From contig OX463847.1 of the NCBI GenBank assembly GCA_949825065.1, forward strand, positions 34,791,789 to 34,855,788: DNA of 64,000 bases, read 5' to 3'. The stretch comes from Odontocerum albicorne. Its lineage: Eukaryota > Arthropoda > Insecta > Trichoptera > Odontoceridae. The translations under genes were made by a program, and so were the position numbers. Of the stretch, positions 56,001-60,230 are shown piece after piece (positions within the stretch are counted from its first letter, which is position 1; each line of letters opens with the position of its first letter). Below the pieces are notes generated by a model. It was not told the DNA's origin. It saw nothing but the letters and a program-made list of their open reading frames with translations, and did no database searches.

Positions 56001-57824
56001 TAGCAAAAGTAGCGTCACTAAAACCACTGTAACTTAATGACACAATGTCGGAATGTCATGAAAGTTTGACACGTAACTTCCAAAGCTTGGTACTAACTGA
56101 GAATGGTATGGATTTGTTATTAGAGGCGCCATCTGTTGGTTAGTCCTGGGACTTATTGATTGATGTATTAAAAAGAAAAAAATCTTAAGGTAAGGGGGTC
56201 AAAAAACTAGTCGAAAACTATAGTTTTTTATTTTCATAAATTGAAAATTAATGTAAATAATTTTTAAAACATTTGGGTAAGTAACAAGCACTGGACCCTA
56301 TTAATAAAGATCTACTGTTGTCTTTATCTAGCATGTATAAATAAATTATACTGAGCTTCAATTTCCATATGTTACAAAGTATGTAAATTACATTCTCAAT
56401 TGAGAGAATCTTCGCAAATGATCCCTTTTATTGTCTACTTATGACATTGACCTTGCGATGACAGTGCGCTTCTGGTCTTCCCACTTAGATAAAGTGTTAT
56501 TTTATTACTCTGATGTGGACATGCAAATTGTTTGCGTTGATTTGCGTTATTCCCAATTGACCCCCACTATCAAGAGTGCCATCATCGTTCTTGTTTGGAC
56601 TATCAATCTTGGTAATAATTACTTATGACGGTCGATATTCTAGATTTTATAATTTAATGATTTTCTCTGTAGATGTCACTGTTTTGGGTCTTTGTTGTCA
56701 GGTGAAATAAACTCTTATTAAATGACATGAAATCTTAGTCTCAAAAATAGACGGCTATAATACGATTATGAAACCTTTATAAATTTTATTTGTTTTACAT
56801 TTGACCCAGCTTTAACCCAATATATCAAATAACAAGAAAATAATTAAATTATTAAAAGTCTAAATATAACATAATAACAGGAACAATGTTACTCATGTTT
56901 CCCTGTAAAGTGTGTCAGTTATTCCTACAAAGTTTATTAAGGAGTTCAATCCTCAATTCATCCAGCGAGATATGGAAGATATCGATATCAGAGAATTCAT
57001 TCAACAGGGTTGTTCCGTGTGTGAGTGGTGATACTCTAAACCTGGCCTGGGCAAATGGCGGCGGAGTATTTTAAAAATTGTTTTATGGTATATGAAATAT
57101 GTTTATTGATAAAAATATGATTTAAAAAAATTTGCTGCTTTGTTAATAAACCGAAAAGTCAAGAAAATTTATAAATAATAGTGGGGCACCAATTTCTAAG
57201 TTTGACCCTGATAATGTAATGTGAATTTATTTAATTATGCATTGATACAATTTTTTACTTGCAATATGTTGGGGGGGGGGGGGTCGTAGCAGGATTTACC
57301 GCACCAGTGAACACGAACCACAGGTATGCCATTTTCCTTTCTAATAAAAAAAACTATTTAAAAAAAACTGCGCCTTTTTATTGTGGCCTGCGGCCAAAAA
57401 GCCACGGTCAATGTGGCCCGACAACCAAAAGATTTGCCCAACCCTGCTCTAAACAGTTCAGTTCGTGAATACGGCACCGAAAACAATTAGAGTTTGTATA
57501 TGTATAGATCTCTTCTTACGCATAAGGATTAACATACTCATTTTTAGTTACTTCAGTCACTAAAAGGCTCTAAATAGAAATTATTATCCTTTCATAAGTA
57601 TGAGCTACTATATATGTATGATCACTTAAACATATATTCTTTTGTTTCAGGTTTACAACTGTGGGTCATGCAAGAAATACTTTTGCTGCGACTGTGACCT
57701 GTTTGTTCACGAAAGTCTCCATGCCTGCCCAGGATGCGCTTCCCTTCCTGCCTCATCAGCTGTAGTTTCCACAGTCCCCACAATGCAAACTTCCAATTTT
57801 TCAGATGCCATCATGATAGACTGA
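32033..57824 (+). CDS. Ssl1: TFIIH core subunit p44 (Ssl1/GTF2H2), complete, 9 exons
   Basis: Exons 32033-32091, 34925-35126, 36609-36748, 40636-40798, 44298-44396, 48958-49127, 53359-53499, 55112-55220 and 57651-57824 join to 1257 nt, 418 residues plus stop (human p44 is 395). All junctions are AG/GT and phase-consistent. p44 is a structural subunit of TFIIH that holds and stimulates the XPD helicase in nucleotide excision repair and contributes to RNA polymerase II transcription. The N-terminal half is a von Willebrand A-like domain starting LGMMRYLYLVLDASEAM, with a degenerate metal site. The C-terminal third carries zinc-binding Cys pairs (CPQC, CxTC, CFAC, CGSC, CCDC, CPGC). It is transcribed away from Chro. 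The introns are full of transposons but no exon is disrupted, so the gene is probably functional. Confidence 0.96.
32440..32790 (+). mobile_element. LINE reverse transcriptase C-terminal fragment
   Basis: The frame from about 32585 reads RRRYLLDYVDRMRRNRIPYI then PAVHRMPPGRSRKRGETI, the W-G/D-H-V-x-R-M...G-R-P/S-R-K-R tail typical of insect non-LTR elements. Upstream similarity extends in other frames. It lies in Ssl1 intron 1. Confidence 0.6.
33263..34539 (-). mobile_element. mariner, near full length
   Basis: A 1277-bp element between TA sites. The ends TTAGGTGTACAAATAAGT and TCAGGTGTACAAATAAG are inverted. The transposase runs on the minus strand in a single frame from about 34406 to 33351 with only two internal stops. 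The HTH is AKAHRLLVEAYGEGALSERS and the linker motif WVPYELTPRN. The catalytic Asp residues sit in TGDEKWIHYDN, LLHDNAHPH and IAPSDFHLF, a D,D34D-type mariner of the irritans group by appearance. It lies in Ssl1 intron 1, antisense. Confidence 0.92.
33351..34406 (-). pseudogene. mariner transposase with two nonsense codons
   Basis: Three open segments (34406-34107, 34082-33780, 33770-33351) are exactly in frame with each other. They are separated by a stop after DSCQT and a stop after CIWWD. The C-terminus GIRMLPEIWEKVVASDG is complete. It is about 350 codons, the normal length for the family. Two substitutions, not deletions, inactivate it. Confidence 0.9.
34925..35126 (+). CDS. Ssl1: Ssl1 exon 2, start of vWA domain
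   Basis: The first base completes Trp (W-E-A-I-K-E-D). The exon carries GRPRLGMMRYLYLVLDASEA and SQDLKPTRFLCSLK, the first strand and helix of the vWA domain. The MIDAS D-x-S-x-S is degenerate (DASEA), as is usual in p44. It ends in phase 0 before GTGAGA. Confidence 0.95.
35375..35460 (+). mobile_element. tRNA-like SINE head
   Basis: Reads GTGTCTTAGTTGGCTATCTG and GAGGGTTTGATTCCCGTTGG. The B box is good but there is no acceptor-stem pairing, so it is a SINE fragment and not a tRNA. Confidence 0.4.
35575..35815. mobile_element. TTAA-flanked MITE
   Basis: TTAA at 35571-35574 and 35816-35819. Termini are TCCTGAGAGCGCTACGA and, inverted, CCCTGAGAGATCGGCGC. An internal perfect palindrome ACCCTTGTATTCTAAATGAA (and its mirror) is centred near 35748. 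Length 241 bp. Confidence 0.75.
36180..36295 (-). mobile_element. tRNA-like SINE head
   Basis: The minus strand reads GCATGGCCGCGTGGTAATGA and GTCGGTTCGAACCCCGCGCT. A- and B-box-like sequences are good. The anticodon arm is over-paired with almost no loop, arguing against a functional tRNA. Confidence 0.45.
36609..36748 (+). CDS. Ssl1: Ssl1 exon 3
   Basis: The acceptor is GTGCTTAG. The exon encodes LLEEFIEEFFDQNPLSQLAI and continues to ARRHIRTLH plus AG. The FFDQNPLSQ segment is strongly p44-like. The donor is GTAAGT. Confidence 0.95.
37743..37815. repeat. Tandem duplication, 2 x 36 bp
   Basis: TCATATGTTACTAGCACATT... is repeated head to tail with no mismatch visible across the 36-bp unit. 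Confidence 0.9.
37920..38150 (+). mobile_element. Degenerate LINE tail
   Basis: Contains TTGAAAGGAAGATGCAGAAA and TTTCTGCCTACCTCAAAAGG, ending GGTGTATGTATAAA, a decayed member of the ATGT-tailed LINE family. Confidence 0.4.
38460..38540 (-). mobile_element. tRNA-like SINE fragment
   Basis: The minus strand reads GGCATAGTTGGTAAGACACT and AGGTTTAATTCCCAGTGGCA, the same head as at 29.5 kb. Confidence 0.4.
38640..38885 (-). mobile_element. LINE tail interrupted by nested MITEs
   Basis: Begins ACATACATACCATCACGCTA then CCCTGTCGGGGTAGGCAGAA, inverse of the LINE end. The homology breaks at the foldback MITE (38891) and resumes near 40030 (CTTCATTCATTCATTCCATA). Confidence 0.65.
38891..39992. mobile_element. 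Foldback MITE split by a hAT MITE
   Basis: The left arm CTGTACCCTAGAGGATAAAC... is the inverse of the right arm ...GTTTATCCTCTAGGGTACAG once the inserted 39030-39979 element and one 8-bp duplication are removed. The arms are about 32 bp with one mismatch. There is a second internal inverted pair around ATAAACG/CGTTTAT. Confidence 0.75.
39030..39979. mobile_element. hAT MITE with perfect 8-bp target duplication
   Basis: Begins CAGTGCTCCGCAACC and ends GGTTGCGGAACACTG, an inverted repeat. It is flanked on both sides by CTCTAGGG (39022-39029 and 39980-39987). Length 950 bp. It has subterminal CGGCACACC repeats and no transposase. Confidence 0.92.
40007..40226. repeat. Tandem array, four copies of a 55-bp unit
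   Basis: The unit TTTTATATTATTAAATAATA...CCACATACA recurs at 40007, 40062, 40117 and 40172 with one to three differences in the last copy. The unit contains a piece of the LINE tail (TTCATTCATTCATTCCATAT). Confidence 0.9.
40636..40798 (+). CDS. Ssl1: Ssl1 exon 4
   Basis: The acceptor is TTACTAG and the first base completes Ser. The exon encodes LTDLVLTGEPSLQNALEMCA and EVLIISGSLTTCDPGDIHQT, the GEPSLQN and SLTTCDP signatures of p44. It ends in phase 0 at GTATAC. Confidence 0.95.
40955..41612. mobile_element. TTAA-flanked MITE
   Basis: TTAA at 40951-40954 and 41613-41616. Termini are CCTTTCCCTTCCTGTGC and, inverted, CCGTTCCTTCCCTGTGA. The end resembles, but is not identical to, the element at 8.5 kb. 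It is 658 bp in Ssl1 intron 4. Confidence 0.75.
41932..42235 (-). mobile_element. hAT fragment with dimerisation domain
   Basis: The minus frame reads YPKLSNWLDTCLSLPPSSIP then SERMFSEAGIIYEERRNKLL and LFLHYYN. This is the E-R-x-F-S-x-A-G...R-x-x-L hAT C-terminal dimerisation region. On its 5' side the text TAGTGATGTACCAGG looks like a hAT terminus joined directly to the C-terminus, so most of the element is deleted. Confidence 0.75.
42649..43824 (-). mobile_element. Tigger/pogo-type element, deleted
   Basis: Starts CAGTGGAACCTCCCATAACG and ends GAGAGGTTCCACTG, with flanking TA. Length 1176 bp. The CGTTATG words repeated in both ends are typical of Tigger termini. The DDE core is absent. It lies in Ssl1 intron 4. 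Confidence 0.9.
42994..43519 (-). pseudogene. Tigger transposase N-terminus (CENP-B-type HTH)
   Basis: From 43519 it reads MSLKEKPQEDSHKRIKVTVE, then KRKIFEKRERGVRVADLART and STICSILKNKDK. This is the first CENP-B-like helix-turn-helix. After an in-frame TAA it continues AEKEVQFKGSNGWFEKFKRR, the second CENP-B DNA-binding domain. The endonuclease domain is missing. Confidence 0.85.
44298..44396 (+). CDS. Ssl1: Ssl1 exon 5
   Basis: There are 33 phase-0 codons from SLKTDGVRCSVIGLAAEVRV to DTEGIYG, the SVIGLxAEVRVC motif of p44. The donor is GTGAGT. Confidence 0.95.
44587..45392. mobile_element. TTAA-flanked MITE
   Basis: TTAA at 44583-44586 and 45393-45396. Left terminus CCGGTTCACTGCCACGAGCG; right, inverted, CCCTTTAAATGCCGGAAG. 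The subterminal GGCCGGCCATAC is echoed by GGCACGGCCATAC near the other end. 806 bp, no recognisable protein. Confidence 0.65.
45940..46015 (+). mobile_element. Penelope-like tail with hammerhead-like core
   Basis: Reads CACCTGACGATGAAGACGG, TGGTTTTCGAAACTGGTTG and AACCTAAAATAAACCTGTGG. CTGACGA fits CUGANGA; GAAGAC and GTTTTC can pair as stem II; GAAAC follows. This is the layout of a hammerhead ribozyme in Penelope-like or related retroelement tails, with one extra base. Confidence 0.45.
46061..46138. repeat. Tandem duplication, 2 x 39 bp
   Basis: ACCTTTTTAGATCCTCCGAT... is repeated directly at 46061 and 46100 without visible mismatch. Confidence 0.9.
46157..46610 (-). mobile_element. mariner fragment, relative of 20-kb copy
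   Basis: Starts after TA with CCAGGTCTGTAAATATG and follows the 19976-21097 element, with a large internal deletion that removes the DDE region. It stops inside the HTH region (GATTTACCAAGAGCATGCTC) at the junction with a second mariner. Confidence 0.8.
46611..47237 (-). mobile_element. Second, different mariner fragment
   Basis: The right terminus, read inverted, is CGAGGCGTATCCAGAAAGTA. The transposase fragments are RSIVTGDETWVAHYTPETKR (first Asp), SAKKIMASVFWDCQGIILIE and LLHDSARPHTANATKELLAS (second Asp), ending FKWDV, with a frameshift between. The third Asp region is gone. It lies directly against the fragment at 46157-46610. Confidence 0.8.
47357..47767 (-). pseudogene. LINE reverse transcriptase C-terminus
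   Basis: Open minus frame: KVRIYKTCLRPILTYGIEAW, then TEMRTLRAIAGKTLRDRVRN and GRRPPGRPPKRWRDSW. This is the thumb/C-terminal region of an insect endonuclease-reverse transcriptase (RTE-like by the LRDRxRN and GRPPKRW motifs). There is no internal stop for 136 codons, so it is relatively young. It lies in Ssl1 intron 5, antisense. Confidence 0.85.
47983..48276 (-). pseudogene. Another LINE reverse transcriptase C-terminus with stop
   Basis: The minus frame runs RITNEEVLQRIEGGRHLLRI, then RRARWIGHIIRQEGLLHAIM, RGRPRREYLEDLL, and ends RRRVQIAANQS with TAG at 47985-47983. The R-W-x-G-H-I-x-R and G-R-P motifs mark the C-terminal tail of a non-LTR polyprotein. It differs from the family at 47357-47767. 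Confidence 0.8.
48300..48715 (+). mobile_element. Probable RTE-type LINE 5' region
   Basis: GC-richer 400-bp block ending GTAAAATAGTCCCCCGTTCG, CCGGGTGGGGACTGCTCGAG. I associate such text with the untranslated 5' region of insect RTE elements. No protein. The assignment is from memory of repeat sequences and is uncertain. Confidence 0.35.
48958..49127 (+). CDS. Ssl1: Ssl1 exon 6
   Basis: Begins VILDDCHFHSLLAGHVYPP and contains ASLVKMGFPHSG, the end of the vWA-like domain and the linker. It is much GC-richer than the surrounding introns. It ends with two bases of a Cys codon before GTAAAT. Confidence 0.95.
49405..50165 (+). pseudogene. LINE reverse transcriptase palm to tail
   Basis: Frames shift, but the text WRLLFADDMLVLAES (catalytic FADD motif), SLISKLYERCEQKDLRMNVT and CYLGRIFSDD is clear. 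It is followed by KIVHNSILVPNFIHGSET and ALRRIHGVTMYDRIWNKLIR. Many stops. It is an older member of the same family as 6.0, 17.2 and 51.9 kb. It lies in Ssl1 intron 6. Confidence 0.75.
50602..51843 (-). mobile_element. mariner of the mellifera type
   Basis: A 1242-bp element between TA sites (50600-50601 and 51844-51845). Inverted ends are ACACATCGATCAATAAGTCC and ACACATCGATCAATAAGTCA. The transposase is on the minus strand from about 51664. Fragments of the same family at 15891 and 55711 show it amplified here. It lies in Ssl1 intron 6. Confidence 0.92.
50790..51664 (-). pseudogene. mariner transposase, broken
   Basis: MEKTEFRVLIKHCFLMGKNT, HTH segment SAPSKTTICRWYADFKRGRT, first Asp YVTMDETWIHHYTPES, second VLFHQDNAPCHKSMV, third LAPSDYWLFTDLKK, all in the usual order. 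Stops after FGSV and SLPK and at least one frameshift near 51000 disable it. Confidence 0.88.
51910..52240 (+). pseudogene. LINE reverse transcriptase tail
   Basis: Open frame from 51918: MTIHNSVLVPTLMYGCDTWT, then VKMRALRKICGVSMFVRMRN and VKKRVLKWFGHVERMNDERM, the YGCDTW and W-F-G-H-V-E-R-M signatures of the abundant LINE family here. It lies immediately beside the mariner's right end. Confidence 0.82.
52241..52729. other. Ssl1 intron 6 segment, unassigned
   Basis: Moderately mixed composition with an open stretch around 52251-52663 in two frames. No family recognised and no splice-site context, so I do not call a gene. Confidence 0.3.
52730..53150 (-). pseudogene. LINE reverse transcriptase fragment (CR1/L2-like)
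   Basis: Minus frames: FNRQIGYTVSSGLYSLREL, then SCLDYCHSIYSGLLGSPISR and LLFNAAARLIYGSLKC, LLKSLHWLKCRRQIEFKI. The DYCxSIYxGL...NAAARLI pattern is typical of CR1/L2-type reverse transcriptases. One frameshift. Confidence 0.75.
53359..53499 (+). CDS. Ssl1: Ssl1 exon 7, first zinc cluster
   Basis: The acceptor is TTACAG. The exon encodes GGHLCPQCRSRYCELPAQC, then CRTCDLTLASAPHLA and AG of a split Arg codon. CPQC/CELP/CRTC are zinc-ligand cysteines of the TFIIH p44 family. Confidence 0.95.
53570..53890 (+). mobile_element. LINE tail fragment
   Basis: Contains ATGAAGAAGAGCAAGCTCAG and GGCAAGTGGAACGAATGAAT (the W-F-G-x-V-E-R-M-N segment), and on to GAGGCTTAGGATGTGTGTGG. It lacks the terminal repeat. 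Confidence 0.65.
54005..54465 (-). mobile_element. Penelope-like 3' end
   Basis: On the minus strand a short coding end is followed by CCCCTGATGAGGTGAAAACC, TTGAAACCGGTAGGGTTATA and AAGTGGAATAAACC, then GTGTTTGATAAAACAAATTA. The latter sequence also occurs upstream at 54391-54410 as an inverted copy, giving flanking inverted repeats as in Penelope-like pseudo-LTRs. Confidence 0.55.
54256..54384 (-). pseudogene. Possible GIY-YIG-type C-terminus of a Penelope-like ORF
   Basis: A 42-codon frame: MANHCHCENHTFYIDDANFL, then HISSNENKLDRLEALEKVSA, ending SE and TGA. The A-D/N-H-C...H-x-F/I-x-x-D/E...L-x-x-L-E-x-L-E arrangement is what I expect after the GIY-YIG nuclease of Penelope-like elements. 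It is short, so only moderate support. Confidence 0.45.
54470..54735 (+). repeat. Interspersed repeat, copy A
   Basis: Shares TTTAACCCAAT, CCTCAATTCATCCA and GAATACGGCAC blocks in order with 56770-57500. Class unknown; no coding. Confidence 0.6.
55112..55220 (+). CDS. Ssl1: Ssl1 exon 8
   Basis: The first base completes Arg. The exon then encodes SYHHLFPVDAYSELPFEKQA and YCFACIKVFGETDKF, with the SYHHLFP signature and a CFAC zinc pair opening the C4C4 RING-like finger. The donor is GTAAGT. Confidence 0.95.
55711..56168 (-). mobile_element. Internally deleted mellifera-type mariner
   Basis: Right end, inverted: CAATCAATAAGTCCCAGGAC. It keeps the N-terminus of the transposase (MEKTEFRVLIKHCFLMGKKT) joined directly to the second Asp region (VLFHQDNAPCHKSMV). 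Same family as 50602-51843. The left terminus is missing. It lies in Ssl1 intron 8. Confidence 0.85.
56770..57500 (+). repeat. Interspersed repeat, copy B, split by a hAT MITE
   Basis: Parallel to 54470-54735: ACATTTGACCCAGCTTTAAC, CTCAATTCATCCAGCGAGAT, GTGAGTGGTGATACTCTAAA. It resumes after the insertion with CAGTTCAGTTCGTGAATACG. Removing 57042-57446 and one CTCTAAAC restores the match. Confidence 0.7.
57042..57446. mobile_element. hAT MITE with perfect 8-bp target duplication
   Basis: Begins CTGGCCTGGGCAAATGG and ends TTTGCCCAACCCTG, imperfect inverted ends. CTCTAAAC occurs on both sides (57034-57041 and 57447-57454). It carries a poly-G run at about 57270-57283. 405 bp; inserted in Ssl1 intron 8, 204 bases before exon 9. 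Confidence 0.9.
57651..57824 (+). CDS. Ssl1: Ssl1 exon 9 with stop codon
   Basis: The acceptor is TTGTTTCAG. The exon encodes VYNCGSCKKYFCCDCDLFVH and ESLHACPGCA, completing the C4C4 finger, followed by a Ser/Thr-rich tail ending DAIMID and TGA at 57822-57824. The tail is about 20 residues longer than I recall for human p44. Confidence 0.95.
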   Translation, partial: VYNCGSCKKYFCCDCDLFVHESLHACPGCASLPASSAVVSTVPTMQTSNFSDAIMID

Positions 57825-58172
57825 ATATGTTTGTTTTTTTGGTCCCTTTTTGTCTGATATAAAGATGATATGACACAACACTTAATAGTGTGGAAATGGT
57901 CGGGGGGGACGATACTTTCTCTGATGGCTGTGCAACAAAGACTATATATGTAAAGTCCAGAAACATCTCCTGGTAACACCTCATAGTGGCGAGGTAGTGC
58001 CAAAACCTTCATGGCTGCTTTCACACATGCATGTGTGCCGCGCATGCAGATAGCTAATTCTAGGAAGGACAGCATATTACCTCCACCATCATTCAAGTCT
58101 AATTACATTAAACATACTTTTAATTTCAACAACATTTCATCATTAATTATAATTGTACCATAATAGTTCATC

Positions 58173-58178
58173 AATAAA
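58173..58178 (+). terminator. Candidate Ssl1 polyadenylation signal
   Basis: AATAAA lies 349 bases after the stop codon, in an AT-rich 3' flank. It is the first canonical hexamer I noticed downstream of the stop. Confidence 0.45.
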
Positions 58179-58529
58179 TGTTTAAAATGTATTTAAGGTT
58201 TTGAGTTTAATTATGCGTAACTACATATTAGAATATTTAACAAGAAAGTGTAGTTCACATTACTATTACAAAGTCACTATTCTAAGTGCCGACCTCTTGA
58301 GTTCTTTCTCAATGGTTGTCGAAAAAAAGGGGCCCAGTCAGGTAAAAGATTTCATCTGGTAACAATATTTACATGCGTTAGAAGTATGCTAATAATATTA
58401 CCTGTTATGTTTATAAAGGTTTTGTCATGTTGATTATGCCTTAAACACTTAATTTTTTAACTAGAAAAACTGACTAGGCAGAGCTGTAATCATAACATCA
58501 GAAATTTATCAGAAATTGATACACAATCC

Positions 58530-58890
58530 ATCGTGATCGAGTATGAATGTCATCCATCTTGTGGATGGAAAGCGTCTGTGCAAGCTGTTGCACTTCAGCA
58601 AGCATACTGTCTTGACATATCAAACCCAATGTTATGACAGCTAAAAAATCAAAGTTCCAAGACGATTGGAAGGTTTAATTTGCTGCGGCCTTTTGTTAAG
58701 AAAAGATTTTTACGCAATTTCTGAGTTACTTTAAATAAGAAAATTTGATAAACAACAGACACGTAAATTCAGGTGTAAAATGGTCTAAGAGTAAAACCAG
58801 TCTGGAAATAAATATTTCAGGAATTGAACCTGGGGTGCCCGCTTGCTTAGTGTGAATGATAATCGTTAGACTGCAGCCACTGACTATCAG
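58530..58890 (-). mobile_element. tRNA-headed SINE copy
   Basis: Same head (CCAGGTTCAATTCCTGAAAT on the minus strand) and body (TTGGAAGGTTTAATTTGCTG on the plus strand) as 16600-16985. Confidence 0.6.
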
Positions 58891-58945
58891 GAATGCCATT
58901 GGTCTGGCACTCCACGTCCTCCCATATTAGATTAGAGATCTCCCT

Positions 58946-59014
58946 ATCATAACTCTGGTGTAAGGTATATCATAACTCTGGTGTAAGGTATATCATAAAT
59001 CTGGTGTAAGGTAT
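58946..59014. repeat. Tandem array, 3 x 23 bp
   Basis: ATCATAACTCTGGTGTAAGG plus TAT recurs at 58946, 58969 and 58992 with one substitution in the last copy. Confidence 0.9.
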
Positions 59015-59175
59015 AGGATATTCTATAACATAAGTTCTTGATTAATTGCCAAATACGAAAATTGTCAGGTGATAATGAAGAATAATGAAATTACATAAGC
59101 TTGATAGATTACATAAATACTGAATATTCATGCAATTCTATAGATAAAATTGCAAAATATTAAACGGGGATCTTA

Positions 59176-59312
59176 CACTTGCATTTTGCTCACTGTATTT
59201 TCAATTTTGAGCTTTTTAGTACTTTAAGACAGTCTGGGAGCGTGTACTTGCATTTTGCTCACTAGATTTTTAATTTTAAGCTCCATAGAACTTTAAGACA
59301 GTCTCAAAGCTA
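59176..59312. repeat. Tandem duplication, 2 x 70 bp, diverged
   Basis: ACTTGCATTTTGCTCACT... AAGACAGTCT occurs at 59176 and 59246 with about ten differences. Confidence 0.8.
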
Positions 59313-59436
59313 ATTCTACACAAAGCTAATTCTTGGCCACACCAAAGTGCTTCGCACAAATTAATTTGACATTTGGGAGCGGTTGAGTCAACAAACGATG
59401 CCACTCTCAAAACTAACCAATTTCATTACAACTTAC

Positions 59437-59565
59437 CATCTTTATTTACTTCCTGTGCAACTTCATTCCAAAGTGATTTTATTACAGGTACATTTTTGTA
59501 TAATTTGCTCAATGGGTTTCACAAAGGTTCTTGTGGAACCCATCTGTTATTAAAACTTCCGCCAT
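59437..59565 (-). pseudogene. Possible MADF-like exon, frameshifted
   Basis: On the minus strand LYKNVPVIKSLWNEVAQEVN ends at a good donor, GATG|GTAAGT. The L-W-x-E-V-A-x-E segment resembles the last helix of a MADF/SANT-like domain. The upstream ATG at 59565 is in a different frame and stops after 18 codons, so the exon is broken or misread. The flank 59600-59760 is CpG-richer, as a promoter might be. Confidence 0.25.
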
Positions 59566-59839
59566 CTTGTAAAATTACTTGGTGACATAATAAAATTAAC
59601 CAACACGTCTGTTCGCTACGAGACTCACTAGGTGACTAATCGCCATATAGCGTGGTGCGAAATGTGCAGTGTGGCCATTGCGATATTATGCGGTACGTTG
59701 GTTCGCTAGGATATGTTGCATAGCTTGCAGCGTAGCTCTAAGCACCAAGCGAGGCTCCTACCTGTGTGGTCGAGGGCTTACACATCACAAATCACTCTGT
59801 CCATGTAGTATTGAACTTCACAATTTTCTGAGGATGAAT

Positions 59840-60230
59840 ATCCTTTGCTGAATGCTATAGCTAAGCCAATCCTGGTTCTATTTGCATTGACTTGCCTCTG
59901 TTAAGCTGGGTTTTTGGCGGTAGCTGTAATAAAAACCAAGAGGGGAATATGGTTACCTATCCCCTAAGCCAGAGGTTTGGAGTGCCGTGATTAATTCCCA
60001 GGGGTGTCATAGGATATTTGAATAATTTCAGGCAATCTTTATTCAATGTACTGATGCATGGTCACAATGAGAGGAAGTCACATTTCAATGGAACTGGTTG
60101 AGTTTTGGAAATCAGTATAGAATGAATATTATTTGTTGAGTGCTAAAAAAGCTCAGTGAATCCTGGTTCCATTTGTGACTATATACATCTGTGAAACTGG
60201 TTTTTAGGGTAACTGTAATAAAAACCAAAT
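59840..60230. repeat. Imperfect direct duplication, spacing about 290 bp
   Basis: GAATGCTATAGCTAAGCCAA / TCCTGGTTCTATTTG...GTAATAAAAACCAA at 59849-59940 corresponds to GAGTGCTAAAAAAGCTCAGTG / TCCTGGTTCCATTTG...GTAATAAAAACCAA at 60139-60229. Non-coding. Confidence 0.55.
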
